Counted from the stretch's first letter, positions 52,489 to 63,631 are shown. The stretch is DNA of 64,000 nt from Metellina segmentata (GCA_947359465.1 OX375880.1:14144120-14208119), one strand, 5' to 3'. Translations and numbers: made by a program. The notes: a model not told the origin generated them from the sequence alone.

Positions 52489-52757
52489 CACGATAGTACG
52501 GTTTAGAAGAGTAGACTAACGAAAAACCGTCGTGTACAAAGTGGCTGGTGCATGTTAAACCTGCCGAGGCTTCAAATGCCCTCACGTTGGAGGGTTGTGG
52601 AAGCTTGGAGAGTGGGGTTCCAGCTCACGTATTGACCTTGTCATTTGAGAGTGGTTCAAAATTATCAGGTATCCTCGAACCTTTCCCTGCTAGATTGATC
52701 ACGAACAGTAGCCAATAACCTCTTGTGTTGATAGTGTACGACTTCGAGTAACTACCT
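52489..52757 (+). mobile_element. tRNA-derived SINE, copy c (head degraded)
   Basis: The body matches copy b: CGTCGTGTACAAAGTGGCTG, AAATGCCCTCACGTTGG, TGGAGAGTGGGGTTCCAG and GTGGTTCAAAATTATCAGG. Box B is not intact. It ends with the CTACCTACC-like tail also seen after copy b. 52758-53013 has no gene. Confidence 0.7.
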
Positions 52758-53170
52758 ACCATAATCTCCAATCGATTTAGACTTTTGGAGAATATTTTCT
52801 TTTGGGGAAATTTTTTTATTTCCACTTTCTCCAAACATTTTCTCCAAATTTTCACGCAGTTCACTAGTAAATTGTATCCAACTAAGAAACATTTTTACCT
52901 TTGGAACAAGTTAATGTAAAATAGTCTTGAGCTGGTTTTCTGTCATTTAACTTTTCTTTTACATAGAAAATAAATTCCATGGATTCTTTCCTAGGAAAAA
53001 AAAATGTTGCGTGTAAAGGCTGGTTTACACGCTACGATAAATCGTGACGATGTGATTGACAAATTTACTGTTCCAATAAATCGAAAGAGTGAGTATTGTT
53101 TACACGCTACGATAAATCGTTACGATTTCTTGTCAAATATTCGTTGTCGACCGCTAAATAAGCTTTTGTT

Positions 53171-54180
53171 ATGGAGGAAGTAGTGTTGTTGTTATCTATC
53201 GGTTGTTGTTTAGCGAGAAAAGTGAAAAAGTCGCGAAGAGAACAAAGTGGAGCCGCCAGTGGTTGTTAAAGAAAAGGGAATTCTCTCATGTACAATTATA
53301 GAAAGATATGAGAAATGGACCAAATGACTGGCGAATTTATTTGAGAATGGACGAAGAGACTTATTTTGAGTTGTTAAGGTTAGTTTCTCCATTTATTGCG
53401 AAAACTGATACTGTTATGAGAAGAGCGATATCTGAGCACGAAAGACTCTCAGCTACCTTACGATTGCTACCTAACACTAGGGATGCGACATCGATAGCAA
53501 AACATCGATATTTTGAAACATCGATGTTCAAAATTAAAACATCGATGTTGATAATACATCGACCCAAAACCATCGATGTTTTTAAAATTCAGTGTATTTA
53601 AACTTTTCAAACCATTTCTTAAGACTGGTTTAGCAACTTGTGATGCTACATCGACAGCAAAACGTTGATGTTGATGATACATCGCCCCCAAACCATCGAT
53701 GTTTTTAAAATTCAGTGTATTTAAACTTGTTTCCCCATTTCTTAAAACTGGTTTAGCAACTAGTGATGCGACATCGGCTGTTTTTTTCTAAAACATCAAT
53801 GTTTAGAAAACATCGACATCGATGTCGCATTCCTACTTTCAGACCCTTCATCCTTGGTCACTTTGGTCTAAAAGTATGTTCAATTTGCTGATTATGAAAA
53901 TTATGCTACTTTGGTTATTTAAAAAAATTTTATAACGCTACTTTCTTCATTTAAAAATAAAACAACGAGAACGTAAAAACATCGATGTTACCAAAACATC
54001 GACCCCAGTACATCGATGTTTTTTAAAAACATCAACATCGATGTCGCATCCCTACTTGACACCGGAAGGAGCTTGAAGGACATGGAATATTAAACTGCTA
54101 TTTCTAAACCATCTCCCAGCAAAATAATCCCGGAAACCTGTGGAGCTATCTACAAAGTATTAAAACAATTCATACAGATA
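53171..54180 (+). pseudogene. Harbinger transposase N-terminal part
   Basis: The frame at 53308-53475 reads WRIYLRMDEETYFELLRLVS, PFIAKTDTVMRRAISEHERL and SATLRLL, a typical Harbinger transposase start (MDEETF..LL..V.P.I.K.DT.MR.AI...ERL..TLRFLATG). After insertion hAT-G the expected continuation appears at about 54056: GRSLKDMEY, then KIIPETCGAIYKVLKQFIQ. The catalytic D,D,E domain does not follow, so the element also carries a 3' deletion. Confidence 0.8.
53478..54054. mobile_element. hAT-G, MITE rich in ACATCGATGTT words
   Basis: Left end TAGGGATGCGACATCGAT, right end (reverse complement) TAGGGATGCGACATCGAT, identical over 18 bp. Flanks CCTAACAC and CTTGACAC agree at 6 of 8 positions, a possible decayed hAT TSD. 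The interior is made of ACATCGATGTT/CATCGATG palindromes and a roughly 120-bp repeated block (TTTTTAAAATTCAGTGTATT...). No coding capacity. Confidence 0.75.
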
Positions 54181-54855
54181 TGTTAAGAACAGTTTTTTAT
54201 TCTTTTAAACCATATATACATTACAAACATTATAACGAGAAATTATACAAACATAACTCTCGAGGAGTTTGTTTAACTGTCATAATTACCTTTTCGAATA
54301 AAAACAACAGTCAACCAAAGAACGAACTATTCGACACAACCTTTCTGATGCAGATGCAAACTCAGTCTAATCGTAGCGAGAAATGGCTTCCACTTGTTTA
54401 CACGTTAAAAATGTCGTTACGATTCGCAGAAATTGATGCCGGCCGGCATCAATCATCCAATTCCAATTCCAATTAATCGCTACTATGTCCTGTTTACACC
54501 CAACGATAAATCGAAACAATTCGATCGTTACTATAGATTGCTAGCATTTATCGTAGCGTGTAAACCGGCCTTAATGCAAATGTGTTGTGTACATTTACTC
54601 TATGCTTAAAGCATAACAAAATTTTAACTTTAAATTATTTTATGGAAGAAAGATTTATTACTCGCGGTAAACATTCGTTTTTTTTTACCGAATGTTTTAA
54701 GATCCAGTATACCTCTGTGAAGCATTTTCTGTTAATAAAAGGGATTTTCAGCATAATTAAACGAAATACAGGTCGATTTGCAAAAATTTTACTCCTACTA
54801 GAAACTACAATATGACGTAACATATTACGATTACCTTAAAATTTAGTTTATTAGT

Positions 54856-54895
54856 CTCATCACACACACACACATACAAAAACACACACAACGGT
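54856..54895. repeat. CA microsatellite
   Basis: Imperfect (CA)n run. The surrounding 54575-54959 has no gene. Confidence 0.8.
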
Positions 54896-54959
54896 TGACA
54901 GTTAATTTAATTGTAGTTCCCCAACCAACTGTCCATTATCAATTAGAAATTGGGATCTT

Positions 54960-55266
54960 TCCTTAAGGGATTGATCGCGGATCGTCCTCTAGTCTCTAGA
55001 TCGGAAAGTTCCTGGTTCGAATCAGAGTCAGTGCATTTATGTTTGTAAGCGTATGGTGAAGAGGCGGCTGGTGCACCTTAAATCTGTCGTGGCCAAATGT
55101 CCTCAAGTTGGGTTGTTATGGAAGTTTGGAGAGTGGGGTGCCAGCTCAAGTGTCGCCCCATCATCTGATCGTGGTTCAAAATTATGTGGTATTGTGGTAC
55201 TACGTGATCGTGGTACCAAATTACCAGGACCGTAGTCAATAGCCCTTTGTGTTGCTTTAGTACGAT
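54960..55266 (+). mobile_element. tRNA-derived SINE, copy d
   Basis: It has an intact box B GGTTCGAATC at 55014-55023 and a body matching copy a most closely (GGCGGCTGGTGCACCTTAAA, TGGAAGTTTGGAGAGTGGG). It ends with a (GG)TAATTAAAAATTACC palindrome-like tail. No gene between 55290 and 55466. Confidence 0.75.
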
Positions 55267-55465
55267 GGTAATTAAAAATTACCAATTACCAATCTTTGGA
55301 ATTTTTATTGGCGAAGTGCTGAAATCGTATTCGATTAAAAACACTACGGAACTCGCATTCAAAATACGTGCGGGAGAAACGTATCATATCAGAAAAACTA
55401 TCCCCACATATATTTAGCTTGACAGGTCAGGTAGCTAGTTAACGTCGCACTTGAACAATATAACG

Positions 55466-55497
55466 GGTTATTGACGACGATCCGGGATCAATCCTCT
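55466..55497 (-). mobile_element. SINE 3' fragment, copy e
   Basis: TTATTGACGACGATCCGGGA and TCAATCCTCTAA match the end of copy a (TATTGACGGCGGGCCGGGAT...) in the same orientation. It is cut by the Harbinger-like MITE that follows. Confidence 0.5.
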
Positions 55498-56211
55498 AAA
55501 GCTAGGGTTTCCTAAGAAAGAGGAGTCGTTATCTAGCAGCCATGATACGTCATGATATCGTGGGCATAACTAGGCGGCCGTCTTAACAGACTCCAGAGGT
55601 GTCAACTTAGACTGACAGAATACGGTGGAGAATGGCAATACAGACGGCTGTCGTGGCTTATTTTATTCGAGAAACAAAACAAAGTGGAATTTTTATATTC
55701 TAGTCCAAGTTTCTAACTTCGGGATCGTTGAAGATGGAGTGAAAATTTCAACGAATTCCAAATCAGCATAAAATTCTAAGCCAGATACCATAAAGAGATT
55801 CATTATTCAATTATTTACCATTTGATTATTTAATTATTTGCCATTTGATTATTTAATTATTTGCCATTTGACTATTTAATTATTTATAAAATAATAAATT
55901 ATTTATTAAATTATTGATTATTTATTAAATAATTATTTATTAAATAATTATTTATTAAATAATTATTTATCAAATAATTATTTATTTATTTAAATGAAAT
56001 CACAATTAAGGCATCATATTGCAGGAAAATTTTCCGCAGATTTCAAATCCGTTAAAATTTTCAATCTATCTTTAACGATCCCGATTTTACAAAAACAAAC
56101 TAAACAATGCCAGGCAAAAAATTTTGTTTGTTTTCCTTCCCCCCGCTTGAATTGTTTGGCGCAGGAAATGAAATGTTGCCGCTACAGGAGAAAAAACGTT
56201 CCCCAACAGCT
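55498..56211. mobile_element. Harbinger-like MITE relative, right end missing
   Basis: Aligns with 62865-63440: AAGCTAGGGTTTCCTAAGAA, CATGATACGTCATGATATCG, GAGGTGTCAACTTAGAC, AACTTCGGGATCGTTGAAG and TTTAACGATCCCGATTTTAC. The AT-rich middle is an expanded TTATTTAATAAATTA-type stretch (55795-55995). Homology stops at about 56211, before the right inverted repeat. The 81-codon frame inside is not a gene. Confidence 0.75.
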
Positions 56212-56982
56212 ATACGGTTATATCATTGTTACTAAATGAAAGCTCAGCAGCTAATTTGCGGAAATTAGATGTTTTAGGCATTACAGACCCTGTAGTCCAG
56301 GCCTCGAAATATATTTTTTAATACAGGTGCACCTTGTGCACCTAAGTTTTTAATTTAGGTGCACAGGTTATATTTTAGGTGCCCCTTTAAAAAAAAAAAA
56401 ACGTAATATAAGAGCATTAATGTAATATACAAGGGGGCTTCGCCCCCTGCTCGTTTAAGCTCGCTAACCTCCTGTAGAAATTTTCAACTTTGAGACTTAA
56501 TAAACTCTAAACTAATAGCCGCATCGGAAAAAAGCTTCAAAATTGTCCAGGGAACACAATGAAGAACAAACCATGTTAATTTCGTAATTTTCTGATCCGT
56601 ACTTTCTCAGGAAACTGTCTATGAATCGAGCTAAACAACACAGTTTTCAATCCTGCAACAGCGGTGGCAACTTGTTTTTAATATAGAGAGAAACTACTTT
56701 ATTTGTTGGGTATGTTTATATTGTTTATAGTAGATAGTGAATAAAAATATTTAAACATATAAATTCTCCCTTCTCCTGCGCACGGCTGTTGCTTCAACAG
56801 AGCTAGCTGAAAAATGTTTCGATCATAGGAAAGTACTGGTAGCAGTGACAAAATAAATATTCCTCTTGTATAAACCCGTTATGACCCAGCGATTTTGTTT
56901 TCGCATATTGTGTATTTAGGAATTTCAATTACGTTCCTTTAGATCGAGAGGTAGATACTAATATTTTGTTCAAACATCAAAA

Positions 56983-57234
56983 TAACATAATTAACAAATA
57001 AATAAATAACATAATTAACAAATAAATAAATAACATAATTAACAAATAAATAAATAACATAATTAACAAATAAATAAATAACATAATTAACAAATAAATA
57101 AATAACATAATTAACAAATAAATAACATAATTAACAAATAAATAAATAACATAATTAACAAATACATAAATAACATAATTAACAAATAAATAAATAACAT
57201 AATTAACAAATAAATAAATAACATAATTAACAAA
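56983..57234. repeat. 24-bp minisatellite, left half
   Basis: The unit AACATAATTAACAAATAAAT plus AAAT repeats about ten times, with occasional 20-bp units lacking one AAAT. Since 24 is divisible by three, the minus strand shows a repeated FVNYVIYL peptide, a by-product. The array is interrupted at 57234 by Hel-3. Confidence 0.9.
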
Positions 57235-57348
57235 TCTATATAAATAAGAATGGAGTGTTTGTTTGTACATTCAATATTTTCGACGCATTTCAAGTTTTCT
57301 ATCCGTTTTGGACCCTTCTGATGCCGAATCCGCCTTTTTCTCGTTTGG

Positions 57349-57383
<35 letters not shown>

Positions 57384-58836
57384 ATGTTGTGCCCTATACA
57401 CGTCCACGCGGTTTAAGATATTTTCATGGAAATTTGCATACAGAGAGTACTTATCTTGATTTAGTGAGTGGAATTGGTTGCGAAAGTCTGTCTGTCCGTC
57501 TTTCTGTTCTATGCTCGATTTTGTGTTTGTGTGTTTGTGTAAGCATCACATGAATTGTATTCCAAATCTTTGATTGCATTGTATTTTATTTTATACATTA
57601 TCTAATAATTTAGTGAATGCAATATTAAAAATTTCTTTATTGTTATATTTAGACGAGTTTCATGCTAAAACACCTGAGTAAGTATACTTAAATCAACCAT
57701 AATTTGGTAGTTTTGGAAAAATTGGAATGTCTATTGAATATTACGATTAATTCGATTGCTTTACCAGTACTGCTGAAAAAGTAATTATTCTTCAAAAAAT
57801 TATTTTTTTTATGGAATTTCATTTCTGATACGTCATTTATTTCGAGTCTTATTTTTATTCTTTGCGCAATGAAAACGATTTCCGAAAATTTGGGACAGAC
57901 GATATTTTTTAATGAAACGAGAATGAACACGATCGCGCGAGCAGTGATATTTTTCTGGTTCTTTCGCTCTGAATTAATTTCACATTTCTAAATTTTGTAC
58001 ACTTTTAGTTGTAAGTTGTGGCAACTGTGCGAGATCAAGAGATAAAATTGAATCACAAATTAATATCTTTGGAACAATTTTTTACGACATCTTTTATTTT
58101 GTTTTACTTCGCTGTTTCCTGTTTTAAATATTTATTATTTTAATAAATGTGTTTTCCTTCTCATCACACCCAACAGCACCACAAAGTATTAGACTTAAAA
58201 ATGTTAGGTAAGTCAGTATAAATTTTCAGTAAATTTTAAGTGTAGTTATGCCGTTATTTAAAGAATAATGCCGTTATTTAAAGAATAATGCCGTTATTTA
58301 AAGAATAATGTCGTTATTGAAATAATAATAATGTTTAAAAATCCAAACTAGAACTTTTTCCAACATTAAAAAATTCGTTGTAGTAATGACTGGAGAAGAT
58401 TGCAAAAGTTCACAATGTCGCATACCGGAGGCAAGAGTGCCACAGGTAAAATATTATTGTTTTGTTGACTATGAGTGCGAGAGCACTCGCCGTAAATCGT
58501 AATTTTAATTAATTGAGTTGCACATGAAAACAACTTAAGAAAGGGAATTCCAAATCTTCCTATAAATCGTCTTTTATAGTAGTAACCTTAGTATCACCTT
58601 TCGTCTTTTTGAGCTTTGTCATACAGCAATTGTGCGATGTATGTGAAATGTATTACATGAATGGATATGCATGTGTAGGATTTGTGTCCAAAGTAAGTTG
58701 TAGAAAATATAAAGATGGCGAAAGGTGTTAAAATAAATTTTTACTCTACAAAAAACGTAAGTCATTATATATTTTGATTATCTCTTCAATCTAGAGTAAA
58801 CGAATTCAAACCGAGTAAGGTCGGGTATTTTGCTAG
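57235..58836 (+). mobile_element. Hel-3, non-autonomous Helitron inside the minisatellite
   Basis: The 5' end is TCTATATAAATAAGAATGG preceded by A. The 3' end is an imperfect hairpin ACCGAGTAAGGTCGGGT, then ATTTTG, then CTAG (58833-58836) followed by T. Insertion between A and T without duplication is the Helitron rule, and the minisatellite continues on the other side. It contains a (GTCT)n run (57351-57382) and a 20-bp tandem repeat ATGCCGTTATTTAAAGAATA (58249-58320). It has no Rep/helicase frame. Confidence 0.8.
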
Positions 58837-59166
58837 TAAATAAATAAAATAATTAACAAATAAATAAATAACATAATTAACAAATAAATAAATAACATAA
58901 TTAACAAATAAATAAATAACATAATTAACAAATAAATAAATAACATAATTAACAAATAAATAACATAATTAACAAATAAATAAATAACATAATTAACAAA
59001 TAAATAAGTAACATAATTAACAAATAAATAAATAACATAATTAACAAATAAATAACAAAAATAACAAATAAATAAATAACATAATTAACAAATAAATAAA
59101 TAACATAATTAACAAATAAATAAATAACATAATTAACAAATAAATAACATAACATAATTAACAAAT
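58837..59166. repeat. 24-bp minisatellite, right half
   Basis: Same AACATAATTAACAAATAAAT unit as the left half, about 14 units, joining directly to the right subterminal region of hAT-H. Confidence 0.9.
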
Positions 59167-59405
59167 TAATTTTAGCGTTAGGTGCACTGCGTGCACCTAA
59201 CGTTAAAAACTAGGTGCACAATTTTATTTTCATGTGCATAGTGCACCTGTGCACCCGGGTATTTCGAGCCCTGCTGTAGTCTAAAACCAAACTTGGGAAA
59301 CATGAGCAGACTATGCATTACTTTGCAATGCAAGTACATTGTTACTATGCAAGTACACCGTTACCAGTGATCCGGAGGGAAGGTATGAAATAGTGTTACT
59401 ATGTA

Positions 59406-61031
59406 TCTATATAAATAAGAATGGAGTGTTTGTTTGTACATTCAATATTTTCGACCCATTTCAAGTTTTCTATCCGTTTTGGACCCTTCTGATTCCGAAT
59501 CCGCCTTTTTCTCGTTTGGTGTCTGTCTGTCTGTCTGTCTGTATGTTGTGCCCTATACACGTCCACGCGGTTTAAGATATTTTCATGGAAATTTGCATAC
59601 AGTGAGTACTTTTCTTCATTTAGAGACTGGAATTGGTTGCGAAAGTCTGTCTGTCCGTCTTTCTGTTCTATGCTCGATTTTGTGTTTGTGTGTTTGTGTA
59701 GGCATCACATGAATTGTATTCCAGATATTTGATTGCAGTGTATTTTATATTATACACTATTTATTAGTGTAGTGAATACACTATTAAACATTTCTTTATT
59801 GTTATATTTAGTTGAGTTTCATGCTAAAACACCTGAGTAAGTATACTTAAATCAACCATAATTTGGTAGTTTGGGAAAAATTGGAATGTCTATTGAATAT
59901 TACGATTACTTCGAATGCTTTACCAGTACTGCTGAAAAAGTAATTATTCTTCAAAAAAAAATTTTTTTTTATGGAATTTCATGATACTTCATTTATTTCG
60001 AGTCTTATTTTTATTCTTTGCGCAATGAAAACGATTTAAGAATATTTGGGACAGACGATATTTTTCAATTAAACGTGAATGAACAAGATCGCGCGAGCAG
60101 TGATATTTTTTCTATTTCTTTCGCTCTGAATTAATTTCACATTTCTAAATTTTGTACACTTTTAGTTGTAAGTTGTGGCAACTGTGCGAGATCAAGAGAT
60201 AAAATTGAATCACAAATTAATATCTTTAGAAAATTTTTTTGCGACATCTTTTATTTTGTTTTACTTCGCTGTTTCCTGTTTTAAATATTTATTATTTTAA
60301 TAAATGTGTTTTTCTTCTCATCACACGCAACAGCACCACAAAGTATCAGACTTAAAAATGTTAGGTAAGTCAGTATAAATTTTCAGTAAATTTTAAGTGT
60401 AATACCATTATTGAAAGAATAATGCCGTTATTTAAAGAATAATGCCGTTATTGAAAGAATAATGCCGTTATTTATAGAATAATGCCGTTATTTAAAGAAT
60501 AATGCCTTTATTGAAAGAATAATAATGTTTATTAATCCAAACTGGAACTTTTTCAAACATTAAAAAATTCGTTGTAATAATGACATTAGAAGATTGCAAA
60601 ATTTCACAATGTCGCATACCGGAGGCAAGAGTGCCACAAGTAAAAAAATATTGTTTTGTTGACTATGAGTGCGAGAGCACTCGCCGTAAATCGTAATTTT
60701 AATTAATTGAGTTGAACATGAAAAGAACTTAAGAAAGGGAATTCCAAATCTTCCTATAAATCGTCTTTTATAGTAGTAACCTTAGTATCACCTTTCGTCA
60801 TTTTGTAGCTTTGTCATACAGCAATTGTGCGATGTATGTGAAATGTATTACATGAATGGATATGCATGTGTAGGATTTGTGTCCAAAGTAAGTTGTAGAA
60901 AATATAAAGATGGCGAAAGATGTTAAAATAAATTTTTATTCTGCAAAAAACGTAAGTCATTATATATTTTGATTATCTCTTCAATCTAGAGTAAACCAAT
61001 TCAAACCGAGTAAGGTCGGGTATTTTGCTAG
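59406..61031 (+). mobile_element. Hel-4, second copy of Hel-3
   Basis: Same termini as Hel-3 (TCTATATAAATAAGAATGG ... GTCGGGTATTTTGCTAG), preceded by A and followed by T. It is collinear with Hel-3 throughout with few substitutions. It has fewer GTCT units (about 59521-59540) and more copies of the 20-bp tandem repeat (60409-60525). Frames within are not genes. 59282-59405 is short spacer sequence. Confidence 0.8.
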
Positions 61032-61254
61032 TTTTAGATAATTCTAGTCTCCCAAGTAACAGGACTTAAACTGAAAAGCGTCTAGTTAGTACTTGCAGAA
61101 AACTCAAAGATCAAAATAAGAAGGATGTTCATGGAAAGGTATTCGATTCATGGGTGCATTAAAAAATCATAAAATAATAAAGGATGATTAGGATTCTCAG
61201 GTTCAAAACCTCCCCGATAGACATGTATTCACATAATCGAGTGATACCACTACA

Positions 61255-62073
61255 TTAAGACCAGTTTTCGACGCTTCGGCCCATATGAAAGGACATCCCT
61301 CCTTAAATGATTGTTTAGATAAGGGTCCAAACCTGATAGAATTAATACCATCCCTATTGAATCGTTTTCGAAAACACCCTATAGGAGTTATTTCTGACAT
61401 AGAAAAGGCATTCTTGCAGATAAAAGTAAGAGTCAAGGATATGGGCGAAACTGAGATTTACAGGCATAATCTTGACGCATTTGGTGTTAACTGTAGTTCT
61501 TTCTTATAGGCTGCAACACTTAACCACCACTTAGATAATTCTTCTGAACATCTTTTAAATACAGTCAATATTTTTAAGGAATCATTTTATGTGGACAATT
61601 GTGTTTATAGTTTATGTACAGTTTGAAGAAGTGAATGAATTTATTTCGGAATCAAGATCGCGTTACTGTCATTGGCAAAATTCAACCTTCGATGATGGAA
61701 GTCAAATTGTCCAATGAAAACATATCACTTAGAATCTAACGATTCTGCAGCTGTCTTGGGACTAAATTGGGATTTAAAAACAGATAAGATTTCATGCAAA
61801 ATTGATTCGCATGGGGAGGGGCGAATTATAGCAACTAAACGGGTTCTTTCATCTGCGCATAAAGTTTTTGATCTCATCAGATTCACTTCTCACGTGACCC
61901 TATTTCCAAAATTGATTATTCCAGAATGCTGGAAGTTAAAATTTAAGTGGGATGACGATCTCCCTGAACATTTGACCAAACATTTTTTAATCTGGAAAAA
62001 TGAGGTAGGTCTAATTTCCTGTGTTCAGATACCCAGATGGATTATTTTAGATCAAAATTATAGAGGAGAATGA
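61255..62073 (+). pseudogene. BEL-3 reverse transcriptase
   Basis: RPVFDASAHMKG leads into the frame 61285-61509 with HPSLNDCLDKGPNLIELIPS, LLNRFRKHPIGVISDIEKAF and LQIKV, the RT fingers and first catalytic aspartate. Near 61580 SFYVDNCVY stands where the catalytic YVDD box belongs, with N for the second D. The frame 61714-62073 has VLGLNWDLKTDKISCKI, then RVLSSAHKVFDLIRFTSHVT, the thumb region. Confidence 0.8.
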
Positions 62074-62846
62074 AGTTAGTCTTCATGTGTTCTGTGATGC
62101 ATCCAATTAAGCGTATGCCACTTGGCGTCTTTCTACGAGTCAAAACAGACTATTTTGTGTATGTTAGTTACATACGTACCAGAGTAGCTCCATTAAAGAA
62201 CATTTGTATACCTCGTTTGGAACTTTTGGCATGCTGTATTGGAGCCAGACTCGGAAATAAAATTATCGCTGATTTAGGAATTCAGAATTCACGTATTTTT
62301 TACTGGAGTGATTCTATGACAGCCCCCAGTTGGATAAAACGTGACATTAATTAGGGTACGTTCGTCTAAAATCGAGTACAAAAAATAAGAATTTTGAAAA
62401 AAAAATAAGGCACATGAATGGCATCACATTTTGGGAAAATTAAATACGGCTGACCTCCCATCAAGGGGATGTTCTCTAGAACAATTTCTAAAGGTGAAAT
62501 GGAGGGATGGACCCGCATGGCTTAAAGAACCTGAATCAATTTGGCCACAAGGTGACGAATCACCTGCCGAATTAGAGATAAATTCTGAGATGCGTAAGAC
62601 ATCAGTGACGGCCCTTGCTAAAAGTACAGAGACTGATTCGTGGTGCTACAGATATCTCTCTTGCAATAAAATAATACAGCTTATAGCTTGGCTATATCGA
62701 ATCGTCAACAATTCTGGGAGGAGGAATGTCCTAAAAGAATCTAATCTTACATGCCACGCGAGAGAGAACTCCGAAAGAGTTCTCATTTCTTTGATTCAAA
62801 AAGAAGCATTTGACATATCTAGTGAAGATAAAATCCGGGCCTCTTA
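62070..62846 (+). pseudogene. BEL-3 RNase H and linker to integrase
   Basis: 62070-62354 has MPLGVFLRVKTDYFVYVSY, APLKNICIPRLELLACCIGA and IFYWSDSMTAPSWIKRD, the RNase H core with its aspartate in WSDS. After a TAG, the frame 62431-62847 has LNTADLPSRGCSLEQF (NxADxxSRG), WRDGPAWLKEPESIWP and LIAWLYRIVNNSGRR. It ends at the inserted MITE. Confidence 0.8.
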
Positions 62847-63631
62847 AGCTTCGGTTTCCTAAAGCTTTGGTTTCCTAAGAAAGTGGAGCCGTTATCTAAC
62901 AGCCGTGATACGTCATGATACCGCGGGCATAACTAGACTGCCGTCTAAACAAAAATCCCGAGGTGTCAACTTAGACGCACAGAATACGTTGGAGAATGGG
63001 CAACACAGACGGCTGTCGTGGTTTATTTTATTCGAGAAACAAAACAAAGTGGTTTTTTATTCTCTAGTTTAAACTTTCTAACTTCGGGATCGTTGAAGGT
63101 AGAGTGAAAATTTCAACAGTTTTCAAATCAGCGTAAATTTCTACGCCAGATCGATATCAAAAACAGTTTTATTATTCAATTATTTACCATTTAATTATTT
63201 AATTATTTATTAAATAATTAATTATTTATTTAAAGAAAATCACATTTAAGGTATCGATCTGATTTCAAATTTTCCGCAGATTTCAAATCCGTTGAAATTT
63301 TCATTCTGTGTTTAACGATCCCGATTTTACAAAAACGAATTAATCAATGGCAGTCAAAAATTTTTATTCATTTCGCACCTCTTCGTTCGAATCGTTTGGA
63401 GCAGGAAATAAAATCTGGCCGCTACAAGAGAAAAAACGTTCCCCAACTGTTTGAGACCGCTATGACGACAGTCATGGAAATGGCGGCTCCGATCATTTTC
63501 GTTACGCTCACAAACAACGCTCTCTAGGAAACCAACACCATGTGTTAGTATAAACAACGTTTTAGTGACGTCCCCCACCGATACATCACGGCCGCTAGAT
63601 CACGGCTATGCTTTCTTAGGAAACCGAAGCT
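62847..63631. mobile_element. Harbinger-like MITE inserted in BEL-3
   Basis: Left end AGCTTCGGTTTCCTAA, right end (reverse complement) AGCTTCGGTTTCCTAA, flanked by TTA at 62844-62846 and 63632-63634, which fits the TWA target of PIF/Harbinger. The left end has a second tandem copy of the terminal word (AGCTTTGGTTTCCTAAG). It is 785 bp and related to 55498-56211. It shares an internal module with Helitrons Hel-1 and Hel-2. Confidence 0.75.

Larger units (their letters stand above)
53017..54571 (+). mobile_element. PIF/Harbinger element, deleted and split by a MITE
   Basis: Left end AGGCTGGTTTACACGCTACG, right end (reverse complement) AGGCCGGTTTACACGCTACG. TSD TAA at 53014-53016 and 54572-54574, matching the Harbinger TWA preference. 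A copy of TTTACACGCTACGATAAATC recurs at about 53099 as a subterminal repeat. It encodes part of a Harbinger transposase, broken by insertion hAT-G. Confidence 0.85.
56298..59273. mobile_element. hAT-H, hAT-like element containing a minisatellite and a Helitron
   Basis: Left end CAGGCCTCGAAATA, right end (reverse complement) CAGGGCTCGAAATA. Perfect 8-bp TSD CTGTAGTC at 56290-56297 and 59274-59281. Subterminal regions on both sides carry AGGTGCAC-type words in inverted arrangement. A short hairpin GGGGGCTTCGCCCCC lies at about 56434-56448. No transposase frame. Without the Helitron the element would be about 1.4 kb. Confidence 0.9.

Noticed and set aside
54960..55030. A tRNA gene around box B GGTTCGAATC
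   Set aside because: No cloverleaf with acceptor and anticodon arms can be drawn; it is the head of a SINE copy.
56977..59164. Repeated FVNYVIYL proteins on the minus strand
   Set aside because: Direct translation of the 24-bp AT-rich minisatellite; no start context or domain.
57263..59712. Two similar plus-strand proteins MYIQYFR... of 92-96 aa
   Set aside because: They are conserved only because the two Helitrons are near-identical copies. The sequence is mostly a translated GTCT microsatellite (CLSVCLSV).
58249..60525. CRISPR-like short repeats (20-bp units)
   Set aside because: The repeats are contiguous tandem units without spacers inside Helitrons in an animal genome.
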